A stretch of DNA of 64,000 nt, from positions 67,162,001 to 67,226,000 of the forward strand of contig NC_134137.1 in the NCBI RefSeq assembly GCF_033958435.1, given 5' to 3'. This document shows positions 23,221 to 34,800 of the stretch, piece after piece; positions within the stretch are counted from its first letter, which is position 1, and each line of letters opens with the position of its first letter. The notes under the pieces are model-generated. The model did not search any database. It had not been told where the DNA came from and saw only the letters and a program-made list of their open reading frames with translations. Origin of the DNA: Carettochelys insculpta. Taxonomy: Eukaryota > Chordata > Testudines > Carettochelyidae. A program made the translations under genes and the position numbers.

Positions 23221-25154
23221 AGTAATTCAGATAAAGAAAATAGCTTAATGGAAACCTAGAATTATGAGGAAGGAAAAATATTTAAAAACAATGCAGACTA
23301 TATTTACAGATTATCTTTAAAAAGCACTATGTATGGATTAATATTATTTAATATTATTATGTGTAGATTAATATTATTTAATATCTGAGAGAGTAACCAC
23401 TTTCTAATGGTTTTTGGGGGGAGGAATGGAAAGTAATCCAGATTTAGCATCAACATCAAAATGTCTGGTGTGAGGGTCACTGGGAATCAGATGCACTTTC
23501 CAGAAGATATATTGTATCATTGAGAGGAATGGCTCATACCTGCTTAACATGAATGCATTGTCAGCCAGTCAACTACTAGATCACCAGTAACAGTAGTTTT
23601 GGTACAGACCTGACATTTTGCTCTCCCACTAAGAGGAGAGGACTTCAATGGGGACACTACAAAAAGTGGAATCAAGGGGTGACCTTCTGCCCCTCTGATT
23701 CAGATTGGGGAGCACTTGGAGTAGCACCATTTATTTCAGGGGGCATAAACAAGGGAGTCATACCCATACACCATTAATAAACCCCCAACTCTGCCTTCGA
23801 AGACCAAGCCATGCTTCTTCCCTTAGATTTTATTTACCATTTCCCTCATCTGTAAAGCAAACAAGTATCAAACCAGTGATTGCTGAGCAGGGTGTGCATG
23901 TAGGAGACCTGCATTGGTGGAACAATAAAGTTCATAGAAGAATCATCCAACTGTGATTTCAAAGGGGGACTAAGGGGAGGAGGAGAGGACCCTGAGCAGT
24001 GGGCTCTGCAGCAGCTGGTCTGGGAAAAGGAAATTAAGCCCATCACCACATCACACACTAGCAAGAGGCTGAGCAGAGAGAAGGCAAGAGCAGCACTCAG
24101 GAACACGTGGGCTGGAGCAATGGGGGCAGGAGGGAAGAAAACTCCACACAGACCAAATAAGGCTGAGCACAGCAGGGCAGAGAACCTCTGGGGCCAGCTG
24201 AGCTGGGAGAGACCAAAGGGGGAGAGGGCAGAAAGGAGAAAGCCTACTTTGCAGGGAGCAGAACTAGATGAGTGAGGCACCAAGCATGAGGGAGGGGAAG
24301 AAACGACCAAGAAGCAGCAGCAGAGCAAGCTGACTGGGGTGGTCTATGGAGAACGGGGCTGGCATATGTCTTGGAAAAGGGGTGTTGACCAAAACTGAAA
24401 CTGCAGGCTGTGTGGGGGTGAGGGGATGTCTAGGGGGCTGTAAATCAGGACTTGCATATGTTTCATACAGGCTGAGGAGCAAGAAAGTGAGAAAGCTGTC
24501 TGCTGTCTCACCTTCCCAGCTGTCCCAGAACTCGCCTGAACCATACTAATCACATTCCACAGCAACACCACATGGAAAGGTGGAGGTGTGGGGTACACAG
24601 CCCCAGTGTTCCCCCGCACTTCTGAGGCTTCTGTGTGGGAAGGCGGAGCTTTCCTTTGCCTTACTGACAAGCCACCCATGCTGGTATTACAAATAAAAGC
24701 ACACTCAGTGATTTTCAATTTGTAACCCTCAAAGTGAACAGCAACAGGTATGAAAGGTTCTTGTGGTGAAAAGAGTATTTAACATGAAACGGAAAGAATA
24801 TTCCGTCAAAATCATGAAAAGCCGCTTTGTCTTGTGTGCCTACAAACGGTCTCTGTGGTGAAAAAAATCCATACTCTTTTACAAGGAGAAACGTCCATCT
24901 GTCCAGCCCACCCTGGCCAGGTCCCTGGGGCTGGAGCTGTCAGCAAAACTCCACACCCTGGCATGGCTGCTGTGGTTCCCCTGGCCCCAGCCAGATCCTC
25001 AGGGCTGGATTCTAGCTGCACAATTCCTGCAGCTGTATTTGCATATCTAAAATCAATTTTACCTCTTAGTGTACACCTGGCCTCTGTGAACTTAATGAGC
25101 ATATTTCTTTCTGGCTTTGGACAGAAATACAGATATCAGTGACATACACCAAAT
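23221..25154. other. Intergenic, no gene recognised
   Basis: AT-rich to about 23700, then purine-rich and more GC-rich to about 24720. Frames open in the GC-rich part (23846-24328 minus, 24344-24718 minus, 24834-25142 plus) have no recognisable domain. An unidentified LTR-type repeat is possible there. Confidence 0.45.
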
Positions 25155-25780
25155 GCTCTAATAGCGTTGCATCCTTTGTATGGTAATTTAAAAGGTTCAG
25201 ACATTTATGCAACTCTTGATTCTGCTGTCAGTGAAGACAGAGGGTTTCAAAAGTGTTCCTGTATTGTAACTGATGATGCAAGAGACAGGACTGGCATTAA
25301 AGTGGGGTTAGTTGGTTTGCTGAAGGAAAATGGAGGGGATTGTATCACACTACATTGCATTATTCACCAAGTGGTAAGATATTACACATAAGTGATGTTA
25401 TGCACAGTGTTGCCAGCAGAGTGAACTTAATTAAGGGGCACAACTAATCTCAGAGACCTAGGAAATTCATCTCTTTCCTTGAAGAACTGAATGCAGAATT
25501 TGGTGACCTACTACTGTACTCAAATATCAGGTGACTGAGTGCGGGGAAGACTCTTCAGCTATTCTTTGCTCTTTGAACAGAAATCCTTTCCTTTCTTCAG
25601 AATCAGCAACTTGGCTACACACACAAATATCAAAATCAACTGTAAGATAAAGATTTCCTTTGCACCCTAACATTCCAGGCAGATATGACAATTCACTTGA
25701 ATGTGCTGGATCTGAACTTGCAGAGTAAGCAACACAATGTTTGAAGGTTTCCACAAGAAGCTGCAACTATTCAGTGTGGC
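25155..25780 (+). pseudogene. hAT-superfamily transposase remnant
   Basis: Reading the plus strand gives successive blocks of a hAT transposase of the kind found in ZBED/SCAND3/GTF2IRD2-like proteins. They are an ITD-D-A-like block (CIVTDDARDRTGIKVGLVGLL), then ITLHCIIHQ, then VASRVNLIK and FISFLEELNAEFGDLLLYSN (about 25390-25530), then LSAGKTLQLFFAL and a block ending in LNLQSKQH near 25735. In-frame stops occur at about 25390, 25448, 25533 and 25575. The N-terminal zinc finger and the C-terminal dimerisation domain are absent, so this is a fragment. It ends at the border of a MITE-like segment. Confidence 0.75.
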
Positions 25781-25788
25781 TATGTCTA

Positions 25789-26025
25789 GATTGCATCCCT
25801 AACTTGAAATAATTTACGCAATGAGTGAAAGGCAAATTATATAAATTATTTTGAGTGACCTTATTTTGAAGTTGGTGCCATCCAAACAGCACCAAAGATC
25901 AAAATAAGTGCTATTTCGAGGTTTCCGCTACCTCTGTCATGGCAAGGGGTAGTGGAACTGGAATACTGAACTCAAAATAGCACATTTGTACAATACATTT
26001 GTATCCCGAAAGAGCAACCATAGCC
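25789..26025. mobile_element. Probable Harbinger-type MITE, poorly bounded
   Basis: GGCTATGTCTAGATTGC on the left and CAACCATAGCC on the right are compatible with degenerate ends, and the interior has TATTTTGAAG/CAAAATAAG palindromes. The flanking trinucleotides do not match, so the limits are uncertain. Confidence 0.4.
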
Positions 26026-26204
26026 TAAATGTAGCCTGTGTGTTTAAGAGTGATCTTCGACGCTTTTCTTGTTATCATGAACTGATAACACATGCTTTGC
26101 TGAAAAAATTACAACTATAGCTGCTGTGACAAGAGATTTGCAGATTTGACAAACTGAAGACCAGTCTCTACCTATTTAACATTCCAATGGTAGTGTGAGC
26201 AGTT

Positions 26205-26420
26205 CGCACCTGGGACTAGGTGGCCTAGTGGACTGTTGGGTAGGTCTTCAGCCCCACTTGAGAGTCTCTGGGTTAAGTTTGGTGCATGGCTCCAAGAATC
26301 TAGTTCTCCCCTTTGGCAGGAGAGGGGTTACCTGACACTGACGGCAAATGAACCGGGGTGGGGCTGATTGGGCCAACAGGCCTTGTTTAACCCCTGCCTT
26401 GCCTGGCCTCCCTCTCACAC
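26205..26420 (+). repeat. tRNA-derived SINE
   Basis: A pol III-type A box, TGGCCTAGTGGA, lies near 26221, and a B-box-like GGGTTAAGTTTGG near 26269, spaced as in a tRNA gene. The tRNA fold is decayed, and the sequence continues into a non-tRNA body, so this is a SINE and not a tRNA gene. Confidence 0.55.
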
Positions 26421-27054
26421 TCTTACAGGAAGCTACAGTGGAGACAGAGACACCACATCTTCAGCTTGAATTGTGTGAACTGCAGTCTGACCCACTGTTG
26501 CTAAGGAAAAAAGGGTCAGGATAGTTCTGGAAGCTGGTCTACAAGGCACCTTTCCCCAGGCTAGGAAATTTTGCTTTCGAGATATATTGAGGGTTCGGTA
26601 GTACTTAAAGTACATTTTCTGTGATGAAACAAGTGAAATTCAAGACCCAAAACTAAATGGGAAATGAAACGTTGAATGCATGTCTTCTAACCGCTACCAC
26701 CAACATTGATACTGATATGGATACTCCGTTAAAAGAAAAACCTTGCCCCCCAGACCTCCTACTACTATGAAAGAATAAAACTTGCACTACTTCAGTAGAA
26801 ATTCAATGTCTCCTTTCCATCTTTAACTTTTTTCTATTTGTATCCATTCTATTTAGTCATTAGATTTTTATCATGCATTTTTCATAGAGATTTAAAGGAA
26901 ACACATTTATATATTCCCCCACATCCATCCGTTATCCTGCTAAAAATAGTAATAATAAAATTCTTCCTTGTATAAGAAATCTTCTCTGTTACAGCCCTAT
27001 TAGATCCACAAAGGGTATTAATGCCAAAGCTTCCAGGATTCATAAACTGTGTCT

Positions 27055-27245
27055 CCTCCCAAAAGGAGGGGGCAAGTTAATGAGGCACTTCAAAAGATGC
27101 TAATGAGGCACTGACATGAATATGCAGTGTCTCATTAGCATAATGGTGGCTGTGTGCAATTCAAAATTGCCGCTTTTGGAATGCTGCTGCCTGTGTAGAC
27201 AGGGACCGTTTGAGAGGACCCCCTGACTTCAAAAGCCCCTTCTTC
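27055..27245. mobile_element. Foldback MITE arm (relative of 55768-56229)
   Basis: The blocks GCTAATGAGGCACTGA, GCAGTGTCTCATTAGCAT, AAATTGCCGCTTTTGGAATG and AGAGGACCCCCTGACTTC match one arm of the foldback element at 55768-56229 in the same order. Only one arm is present here. Confidence 0.6.
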
Positions 27246-28475
27246 CTAAAACCAGATAGGAGCATTCAGCAGTTCCCCATAGGACAAGAGGAGAGAAAGC
27301 AGAAGGGCTTTAACAGGAAAGACAAAGAAAGGGACAGTGGCCATTCCAAGCCGAGAAGAAAGAAGGAAGGACAGAGAGGAGGATGGAGAGTAGAGAAGCT
27401 GCAGTTTGAAATGGAGGACTAGGGTTGGGAATCAGTGTGACTAAGAACAGCCTTTCAGCAAAGGAAGGAGCTCTGTATGTATTCATACATATTACCCATG
27501 TGGTACATATGCCCGCAATACAAATCAACACGAGCTAGTCAGTCTGTGTTCCGTGTTCCACACTCATTATTCTTTGCCCTGATAAACAGCTGACACATTC
27601 TGCCTCAGGGCTGGACGTGTATTAATTCTGGGTGAAGTGACTCCTGCATGAGTTTTGAGAAGGTATGTGGGATAATATTGTAGGATGTTATTTATTATGC
27701 TGCACGCATTCAGTTTCACAGACTTGGAAAAATATGACCATGGCCATGTGGATTAACATTGTCATTTGCTATGGTTACCAAGCAAACATTGCATTCAATT
27801 CGTTTCTGAGAGGTAAACCACATTACCACACTCTCAGTTGTTCTATGGCTCTAAAATGCTAGGTAGTAGGATTTCACATACTGGATGTGAAAACAAACAG
27901 GCAAAAAAGCGATTGGCTGATTCACTGTAATTTGTCCAACATGGTATGTTGGGTGACTTTTTCCACCATCTCAATGTAATTATTAGTGATGGGCCAAAGA
28001 AATGAAGTTTAGATCCAGAAAACAGTTTATCCAAAGTTTAAAGAGATTCCCATTTAAGATTTCAGTTCTGATCAGTCGCTATTTTTTTCCTTCTTCATAT
28101 AAATTTTTCATATTATTATCAGATAACAGATGAGCAGAATGAGTTCAGCTCTTCAAAGGAGAAAAATAGCATTGATAATACAGGGACATCTGCATTCTAG
28201 TTATAACATTAAACTGTGTTATGTTAAGCTTTCCAAAAAATATTATGCATTAAAGATAATGAAAAAGCCACAATGCAGCAACATTTTGATTTGTGACATC
28301 GCTAAGTATTGTCTGCTGGTCCAATGTTAATTATGTTAGACAACATGCCAGCAAAATACAGTGTGTGCAGTTAAGAAGGAGAGAAGCACAAATAAACAGT
28401 GCCATCTTTTGGCCAATGCTCAAATGCCACATTTTAATATGTAATCTATCTCTGTAATGTAATGGTTGTATTAGG
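27246..28475. other. Intergenic, no gene recognised
   Basis: A purine-rich (AGGA) stretch lies at 27280-27420, then AT-rich sequence. Short open frames have no domain. Confidence 0.5.
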
Positions 28476-28835
28476 ATGGTGGTTCTTAATCAGGGGAACA
28501 TGCACTACTGGGAATACAAAGAGGTCTTCCTCATATAGCATATATATTTGCTTCATTTTACAAAAGTCTACATAAAAAGCATCAGTGAAATCAGGACACA
28601 AAGTTTCATACAGATAATGGCTTGTTTATACTGTTCTAGCAACGATACACTGAAATGTGATTTATATTGTAACTCTATGATAAAAATAAGAAAAGTCATT
28701 TTTAGTAACAGTATGCTGTGACACTTTTGTGTTTCCATATCTGATTTTGTAAGCAGGTAATTGTAAAGCCTATGACACCTGGGGCAAACTAGATCGTGAA
28801 AGGGGTACAGTAATCTGGAAAAGTTGAGAGGACTG
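28476..28835. mobile_element. hAT (Charlie-like) non-autonomous element
   Basis: The left end GGTGGTTCTTAATCAGGGG and the right end AAAAGTTGAGAGGACTG correspond to the CAGTGGTTCTCAA-type terminal repeats of hAT-Charlie elements. The interior (CTTGTTTATACTGTTC, GCTGTGACACTTTTGTGTTT) is the familiar body of a widespread sauropsid hAT MITE. Flanking 8-mers match only partly (TATTA shared). Confidence 0.7.
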
Positions 28836-28887
28836 TATTATGCTATTAATGTTATAGCTGTGAAGTAGAAGGTCCATAACTCAAAGC

Positions 28888-28908
28888 AGAGAGAAAGAGA
28901 GAGAGAGA

Positions 28909-28974
<66 letters not shown>

Positions 28975-29074
28975 ACTTCATATGTTATTTAGCCAAGTGA
29001 AAGAAAGAAAGAAAGAAAGACAACTGAAGGTGAGGGAGATTGACCATAAAGCACTGTGCATTCTGACAGAAAAA

Positions 29075-29113
<39 letters not shown>
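28888..29113. repeat. Microsatellite cluster: (GA)n, (GT)31, (GAAA)5, (AC)17
   Basis: The repeats are GA-rich (28888-28910), 31 GT units (28911-28972), GAAA units (28999-29020) and AC units (29080-29113). The GT and AC tracts are complementary and ~110 bp apart, so they could form a long hairpin. The frame open across the GT tract is not a gene. Confidence 0.95.
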
Positions 29114-29119
<6 letters not shown>

Positions 29120-29440
29120 ATGTGTAGCCCAAGGACCGGTGCATTTCAGCCCCAGCCGTGGGAACTACAAGTTGTGGACTACAAACTGCAGCATGCTGGG
29201 AGAACTTCCTATTTTCTGCCAGGTTGTGCTCTCTAACCCTAGCAAGGTCTCAGCAGAGACTGAGCCGAAGCAGTGTGCAGGCTGCAAGCAGAGAATCGGG
29301 GCTGCTGAACCGTGATCTTGTTTTGTGGTTTTTTATAGAATAAATTCTGTTCTTGGTGGTTTGTCTGAGTGGGTCTGGTCTGAGGTACACAAACTTTAAT
29401 ACACAACACAGAGCACACTGAGGAGCCTCAGGCCTAATCT
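29120..29440 (+). other. Possible LTR-type fragment with AATAAA
   Basis: The stretch has a GC-rich upstream part, then ATAGAATAAATTCTG at about 29334 and a T/G-rich downstream part. This order resembles the R-U5 part of an LTR. There are no ends, PBS or duplication, so this is only a suggestion. Confidence 0.25.
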
Positions 29441-29743
29441 CACCCAGTTATGTAAGAAGTCTCAAGACTTCCTCTATGCTGAATAAACTCACACTGGGCT
29501 AGTGAACAGGAGGGGTTGCATACATGTAAAATAATCCATGCGTCTATTTTACAGACATAGCATCCTGGTCCACCAATGCACTATGGAGAATGTCAAACTT
29601 TCTCTTTTCTTGCAAATAACTGAGCTGGCTAGAGTTAGCCTTTTCTGGTGATCCCTGACTACAAGTAAACAGGCCCTTATCCCATGTGTGCCAGCTCTTG
29701 CAACCTCGTGCAGTTGCTCTGGGGACATTTACTACATTTCTTA

Positions 29744-29925
29744 GGCTATGTCTAGATTGCCAAAAATTGTCAGAAGAAGGCATGCAAATTGCACTTGTGT
29801 ATCTCATGCTGACAGCTCTGTCAGGAGAGGCTTTCCTAACATTTGGTCCATCCACATGGGGCCAAATGTTAGGAAAACCCTCTGCTGACACCCCACTTCT
29901 TTTTGGTTGAATGAGTGTAACTCTA
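29744..29925. mobile_element. Harbinger-type MITE, left part
   Basis: GGCTATGTCTAGATTGC follows CTTA (29740-29743). Inside is an inverted pair, CCTAACATTTGGTCC and GGGGCCAAATGTTAGG. No right end is present before the SINE at about 29930. Confidence 0.5.
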
Positions 29926-29929
29926 CCAG

Positions 29930-30010
29930 ATCCAGGTTGCCAGCACCAGGGACTGATCTGTAATCATAAGGGCTAAAGCCCTATGCTCTACCATTTGAGC
30001 TAAAGACCAG
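29930..30010 (-). repeat. tRNA-derived SINE head
   Basis: The minus strand reads GGTCTTTAGCTCAAATGGTA then GAGCATAGGGCTTTAGCCC, which is a tRNA D-arm (A box) and an anticodon-like hairpin. The B box is degenerate (AGATCAGTCCC). It is a decayed SINE head and not a functional tRNA. Confidence 0.55.
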
Positions 30011-31608
30011 CTGGCTCTCAACCCTGGCTATAGAGCAGAGACTTCACTCACTGAGTATGAGGTCTCAGTGCCTCTGGGTACTACATGAGGATGACTGGGA
30101 TTTCAACAGAAAGTTCCCAGAGCAGCAGTCTTCTGTCAGGAGACCTCCAGGTTCCTCGCAAAAGCCTGAAATTTAAACATATCCTTAGTGGTTTATGTAT
30201 AATTGTGCTCTATGCCATGGGGGGGATTTAGCCCAGCTCCTCCACAATTTCAAACCAATGAAAGGCGGTGAAGGCTAAACTATTCTAAGGAGGTACCTCT
30301 ACCTGGAGGCGGATGCACAACAAAATAAAGGGCAAGAAGTATTAAAAGGCTGAGTTTGAAATGACAGAGGGCCTTCTTACTACTCCAACAAACACACTGT
30401 CCAAGGGAAGACCATAACCCTTGCAGAAGTGTTGGAAGAATTTGGCTTGCCTAGGGCCTCCTGAGACTAGTGGGTGATCTCTGGTAAGCCTTTAGCATGC
30501 ATGTGTATAGAGTCATTTATTGTTTGCATGTTTCCTTTATAATGTTCCTACCCTATAAAATTTTTGCTTTGTAGAGGCTAGACGGTAACTGGTATACGCT
30601 GCTGTAGGTGCTGGAGAAAGTGTTAACCACAGCTATGGGGCAGTGGTCTGACCTGCTGGGGAAATCACAGTGAGGTATAGAGGAATGGCAAACCTAAACT
30701 ACTGAAGTAGCAAAGGAGAGAGGTGCAGATTTTTGTCTGGGAGAGAGGATGGCCAGGAGGCTGAAACCTTAAGTAGGTACCCTCAAAGGCAGAGAGCAGA
30801 AGTGTCAAAGGTCCTGTTAACCATCAAACTGTGACACTGGATAAGAGAAAATCACCCAGCAAGATTTTCAGCAGAGCAGGTATTGTAAATTGAATCAGCT
30901 TCCTTGAATGGTCAACACTGACAGCAGAAACGGACATTCTGACAGAGCCTTTGTGTTACCGTCTTCTTAGATTATCTTGCAGAACACTATGATGGCCTAG
31001 CCTTCTCCAGCTAATACCTTTCAGCCTCTCCCCACTCCTCCCCACTCCCCACCCTTTTCTTTAGTAGTCCCTTGTGGCTGTGTTTTATACAGCTCCATAA
31101 GAATCCATTAAAATGTGAAGTCTGTCTGTACAAACTTTCTTCTTCAGGACTGATGTGGGATGTTCCTTTGATTTGCCAGGAACAACAACAGCCAAACTGC
31201 ACATGGTACATCTTTTATCGAGGGCTGTGCACCAGAATACTGCAAACTTTCCTACCCTTACTAAGCGTATCACATGCTGCTTTGTAAATAATAGAAGGCT
31301 TGTTTGGACTCAGGTAACGTATCTGCCACTCCTTCTTTGAGCTCAAGCCATTCAATTTAAGTCTCCATGAACGGACAGAGAGTGGAACTAAATGGTGGCA
31401 CTGTGTCCTCACACCTCACTGTAGACACCTCTGTCTTTGGTCCAAGGGTTTTTTCATTATTTATCCACAGAAAAACAGAGTCAGTTGTGGAACAGAGAGG
31501 CATCAAGAAAAGTGAGCAAACAACTGAGAATGACTTTGTAGCCAGTGGTTCATCTGCTCACACTGGAAGTGGTTGACCCAGGATCCAATTTCCCTGCTCT
31601 AATGACCA
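30011..31608. other. Intergenic, no gene recognised
   Basis: No coding signal. A CTATAAAA box at about 30551 within purine-rich sequence could belong to an old LTR, but no ends are visible. Confidence 0.4.
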
Positions 31609-31942
31609 CAGTAAACTCTTTCATATCCGGTATTCTATTAGCCAGAACTCTCAAATAACATGCATTTAACCATAAGTAAATTTTAGTTATGTTTTCCAGA
31701 AGTACAGTGTAGCGAAAGTAAATACAAATAAATACAGCAAATATGGCATACGTTTTCGGTGTTCGGTACTACTGTTGTTGGTAAATAAAGTATTTTGCAT
31801 ATACTTTTGTTTGTTTCTTAACATCTAATCTTGTTTTTCTGTAGTGTTGTGCATTGGTAAGTATACCTCTCTATTACCCAGAATACTCGAGTGTCCCACA
31901 ACTTCCCAGGCCTGGGACTGCTGGATGTGAAAGAGTTTACTG
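31609..31942. mobile_element. Tigger-like MITE (334 bp)
   Basis: The terminal repeats are CAGTAAACTCTTTCATATCC on the left and, inverted, CAGTAAACTCTTTCACATCC on the right, 19 of 20 positions identical. The right flank is TA (31943-31944) and the left flank is CA (31607-31608), one change from TA. The interior is AT-rich with no frame. Confidence 0.85.
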
Positions 31943-31944
31943 TA

Positions 31945-32180
31945 TTAAAACAATATTTATACAAAGTGGAGTCTCTTCAATGGGAGAGACTAAGGAAGCT
32001 ACACATTAGAAAATCCCATGTTCAGGGGTGGGATAGTTGGCCTGTGTGATATGTTGGCCTGTGTTCAAATCCCTGCAGCCCCACAATTGGAAGAGGGGAC
32101 TTGACCTGGTGGTTCTCCCGTACCTCAGGTGAGTACTCTAGCCACTCAGATAAAAGTTATTAGGGAAGGTCCCCTGGACA
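31945..32180 (-). repeat. tRNA-derived SINE
   Basis: On the minus strand, GAGTGGCTAGAGTACTCACC (A box and D-arm) is followed by GTACGGGAGAACCACC and a B box GGTCAAGTCCCC (about 32090-32160). A segment near 31950-31995 (ATATTTATACAAAGTG) is shared with the SINE at 45960-46100. This matches the tRNA-Lys-like SINE style of cryptodiran turtles. Confidence 0.65.
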
Positions 32181-34354
32181 TCTGAGCATGCTTTTCTGAT
32201 TGGACCCCCTAAGCAAGGTAGGTGGTGGACCACCAAACTGCTCCCATATGTGCATCATTCAGGGCCTAGGACTCCCACTGCAGCGCCGCATGCTCGGGTG
32301 CAGAAATCTAGGCACTGAGGGAGCATTTACTGTAAAAGTCTGAGCAATTTAAGGTTCAGTTTAGAGCAACTTCAGGGGAGCTGAGCAGAGGCTTTGTGAG
32401 TCCCAGTGGGGCCTGATTCTGGGATTTAGGTGCTTAAAGTGACAACTGGGTAGTGAATCTAGCCCAAAGTGTACATTAAAAAAATGCACCGGTATCTTTT
32501 TCATCTGGAGGCTTTTTGGATGCCGTATGCCGGGGATGGGGAACTCCAGCTAGTGGGCTGCATGTAGTTCATTAGGGTTAGCCATGGGCAGGCCACCAGA
32601 CACTTAGTTTTCCTGGCTGCCCACAAGAATGGAATCCTGCAGCTTCTACTGTCCACAGTTTGCCATTCCCAGTGAATGGGAACCCCAGGAAGCAGTGGCC
32701 TGGCCCACATCACTTTCCACAACTCCCATTTGCTGGGTACAGTGAATCACTGGGGCTCCATGCCCACAGACGCTCAGGTGAACAAAACATCTGGTGACCT
32801 GCCAGTGGCTATCCTTGATTAACTGTGTGCTGCTGGAGCACTGAAGATTCCCTACCCCTGCCATACACCCAGAGTTTCTTTTTGCTAAAACTTGTATTTG
32901 ATCTTCTCCTTAAGAGCTGAAGAAAACACGGTTGGTTGTTTTCTAGTCACTGTGAACCACTGGTTCGACACATGCTGCTTAGCTGTGTTTTCAGATTTCT
33001 CTTCCCTTTGGCACTGTTGTTTGTTTACCTGTTTAAAAGATCCTCAGAGCAAGCTTGAGATCACAGACCACAGAATACTTTTAAGGGCAACTCCATCCTT
33101 AGCCTGAGGAGAGCCCTTTTCCTCAGAAGTCAGCAGCTTCTCTCCTCTCTCTCAATGGAACCTGTAGGAGATGTGAGTCCATGCTGGCTTTGCCAGCAAC
33201 CCAACAATGTTGTCCACCTTTCTCATGCTTTTGCAGCAGATGTGATCAACACCATTGACCTTACAGAGATAGCCTAAGTCTAGATCCCCAAGGTGCCTTA
33301 CTTCCATTGAAATCAATAGTCACCCAGAGACCCTTGAGGATCTGGGTCCTAGAACCTAGAAGGATGATGAAAACTTGTATGAAGAGCAGCTGTTCCAAAA
33401 TGAACATATTAAAAGATGAAGTGGTGCTAAGCAGGAAGAAATAAAAATTCTAGCTTATGCAGCACTCTGCTATCTTAGTGGGAAACCAGCCTAAAGCACC
33501 CTACTCCTATGCTCCACCCCCTCTGTTGGCTCTAATTTCCTTCGGGTGTTGATTCATGCGCCAGATCTTAATCTTCAGAGCCCACGGTAGAAGTGATAAC
33601 AGAGACAGAATGACTAATCATGACCCTCTGAGTCTGAGCTCTGTGACACTGGAAGATCCCCCGTGCTAGAGTGATTCTCCCAGGGCTGATTGCAATCATG
33701 ATGTGATACAAATTAGCTGCCCTGCACAGAATCTGGGCCAGAGAAAGTTCCAGGCAAACAATGCTGGAGCGAGCATATGCGATGGCACGCAGAAGGCAGT
33801 AGCCAGGCAAATTGAAACCCTTACATAACATGCCCTCTGTCTATAGAGCTATAGACATAACTTTGTATGGTCAGCACATATCGGTAAACATTTCTACCAA
33901 GCTGCAGCTCCCCAGCTCCATCCACGAAGTAAGCCTTTGTGATATGCTAGGAGCCACTGAAGTGACCCTGAAGCAGTGGGGCTGACAGCCACCATGGGGC
34001 ACACACAAATTCCCTTTGAAATGCTGGGGCCCAGGACAACTGCCCCCTTTGCCCCTTCACCTCCCCCTATTGTCAGGCCTGCCCTGCAGCAGTAATATAA
34101 GCTATTCCTTCCTGGAAGCATTTTATAATTCAGATCTCCCAGGTCACGTTGTGTAGCCTGCTTTAACCAAATGCCTAATAGCAGGGAAAATCCAGCTTTC
34201 TGCAGAGAAGCAGTATTAGAAAATTAAGTCCCTATTATGCGGGTATTTGACACATCTTACATTTGAAAAGCACAGGACAACATGGACAGCAGCCCATAGA
34301 TACACTGGTAGCACATAAGTCAAAGCAAGTGGAGCAGTTGCCCCTGGATTCGGT
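32181..34354. other. Intergenic, no gene recognised
   Basis: About 2.2 kb without a recognisable gene or complete repeat. Open frames (32501-32864 minus, 33568-33831 minus, 33894-34121 minus) have no domain. Confidence 0.5.
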
Positions 34355-34800
34355 GACCGTGTCTACACCAGCACATTCTTTTGGAAAATCCAGACCTTTT
34401 TGAGAAGAACACGTGGTGTGTCTACACAGAAAATGCACTTTTTCAATCTGAAATCGAAAACACGGCTCTCCTTCCAGAAGCTGTCTTCTGCTCCCAGACC
34501 AGGAAAAGTGCCTCCTTTCAAAAGTGTCTTTCAAAAAAAAAAAAAAAGAACGTGTAGACCTCCGTGGGCCCTTTTTGTTAAAGAGCAGTCCTCATGGCGC
34601 CAGATTTTTCAATTCCCTTGCCCATTTTTTCAAAAGAGCAGGGTCTGTCTGGAGCGGATTGATTTTTTTTACACTTTTCTTTGTGTGGGGACACACTCTT
34701 TCAAAAGGAGTCTTTTTGGAAGAGATCTTCTGGAAGAACTGCTTTCGAAAGATCGCTGTAATGAAGGTGCAGCCCTGGTTTGCAGTGGTAGCAGTGTCAG
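34355..34800. mobile_element. Harbinger-type non-autonomous element, left end only
   Basis: GACCGTGTCTACACCAGC marks a left end, preceded by GGT and C. The interior has repeated TTTTGAAAG/CTTTCAAAA words and internal copies of GTGTCTACAC (34420-34432) and GTGTAGAC (34551-34559), as in element 2. No right terminus was found. Confidence 0.45.

Noticed and set aside
28913..29236. 107-codon frame encoding a Cys-Val repeat
   Set aside because: A translation of the (GT)n and (AC)n microsatellites.
29930..30010. Possible functional tRNA gene on the minus strand
   Set aside because: The A box and an anticodon-like hairpin are there, but the B box and acceptor pairing are decayed, so a SINE head is more likely.
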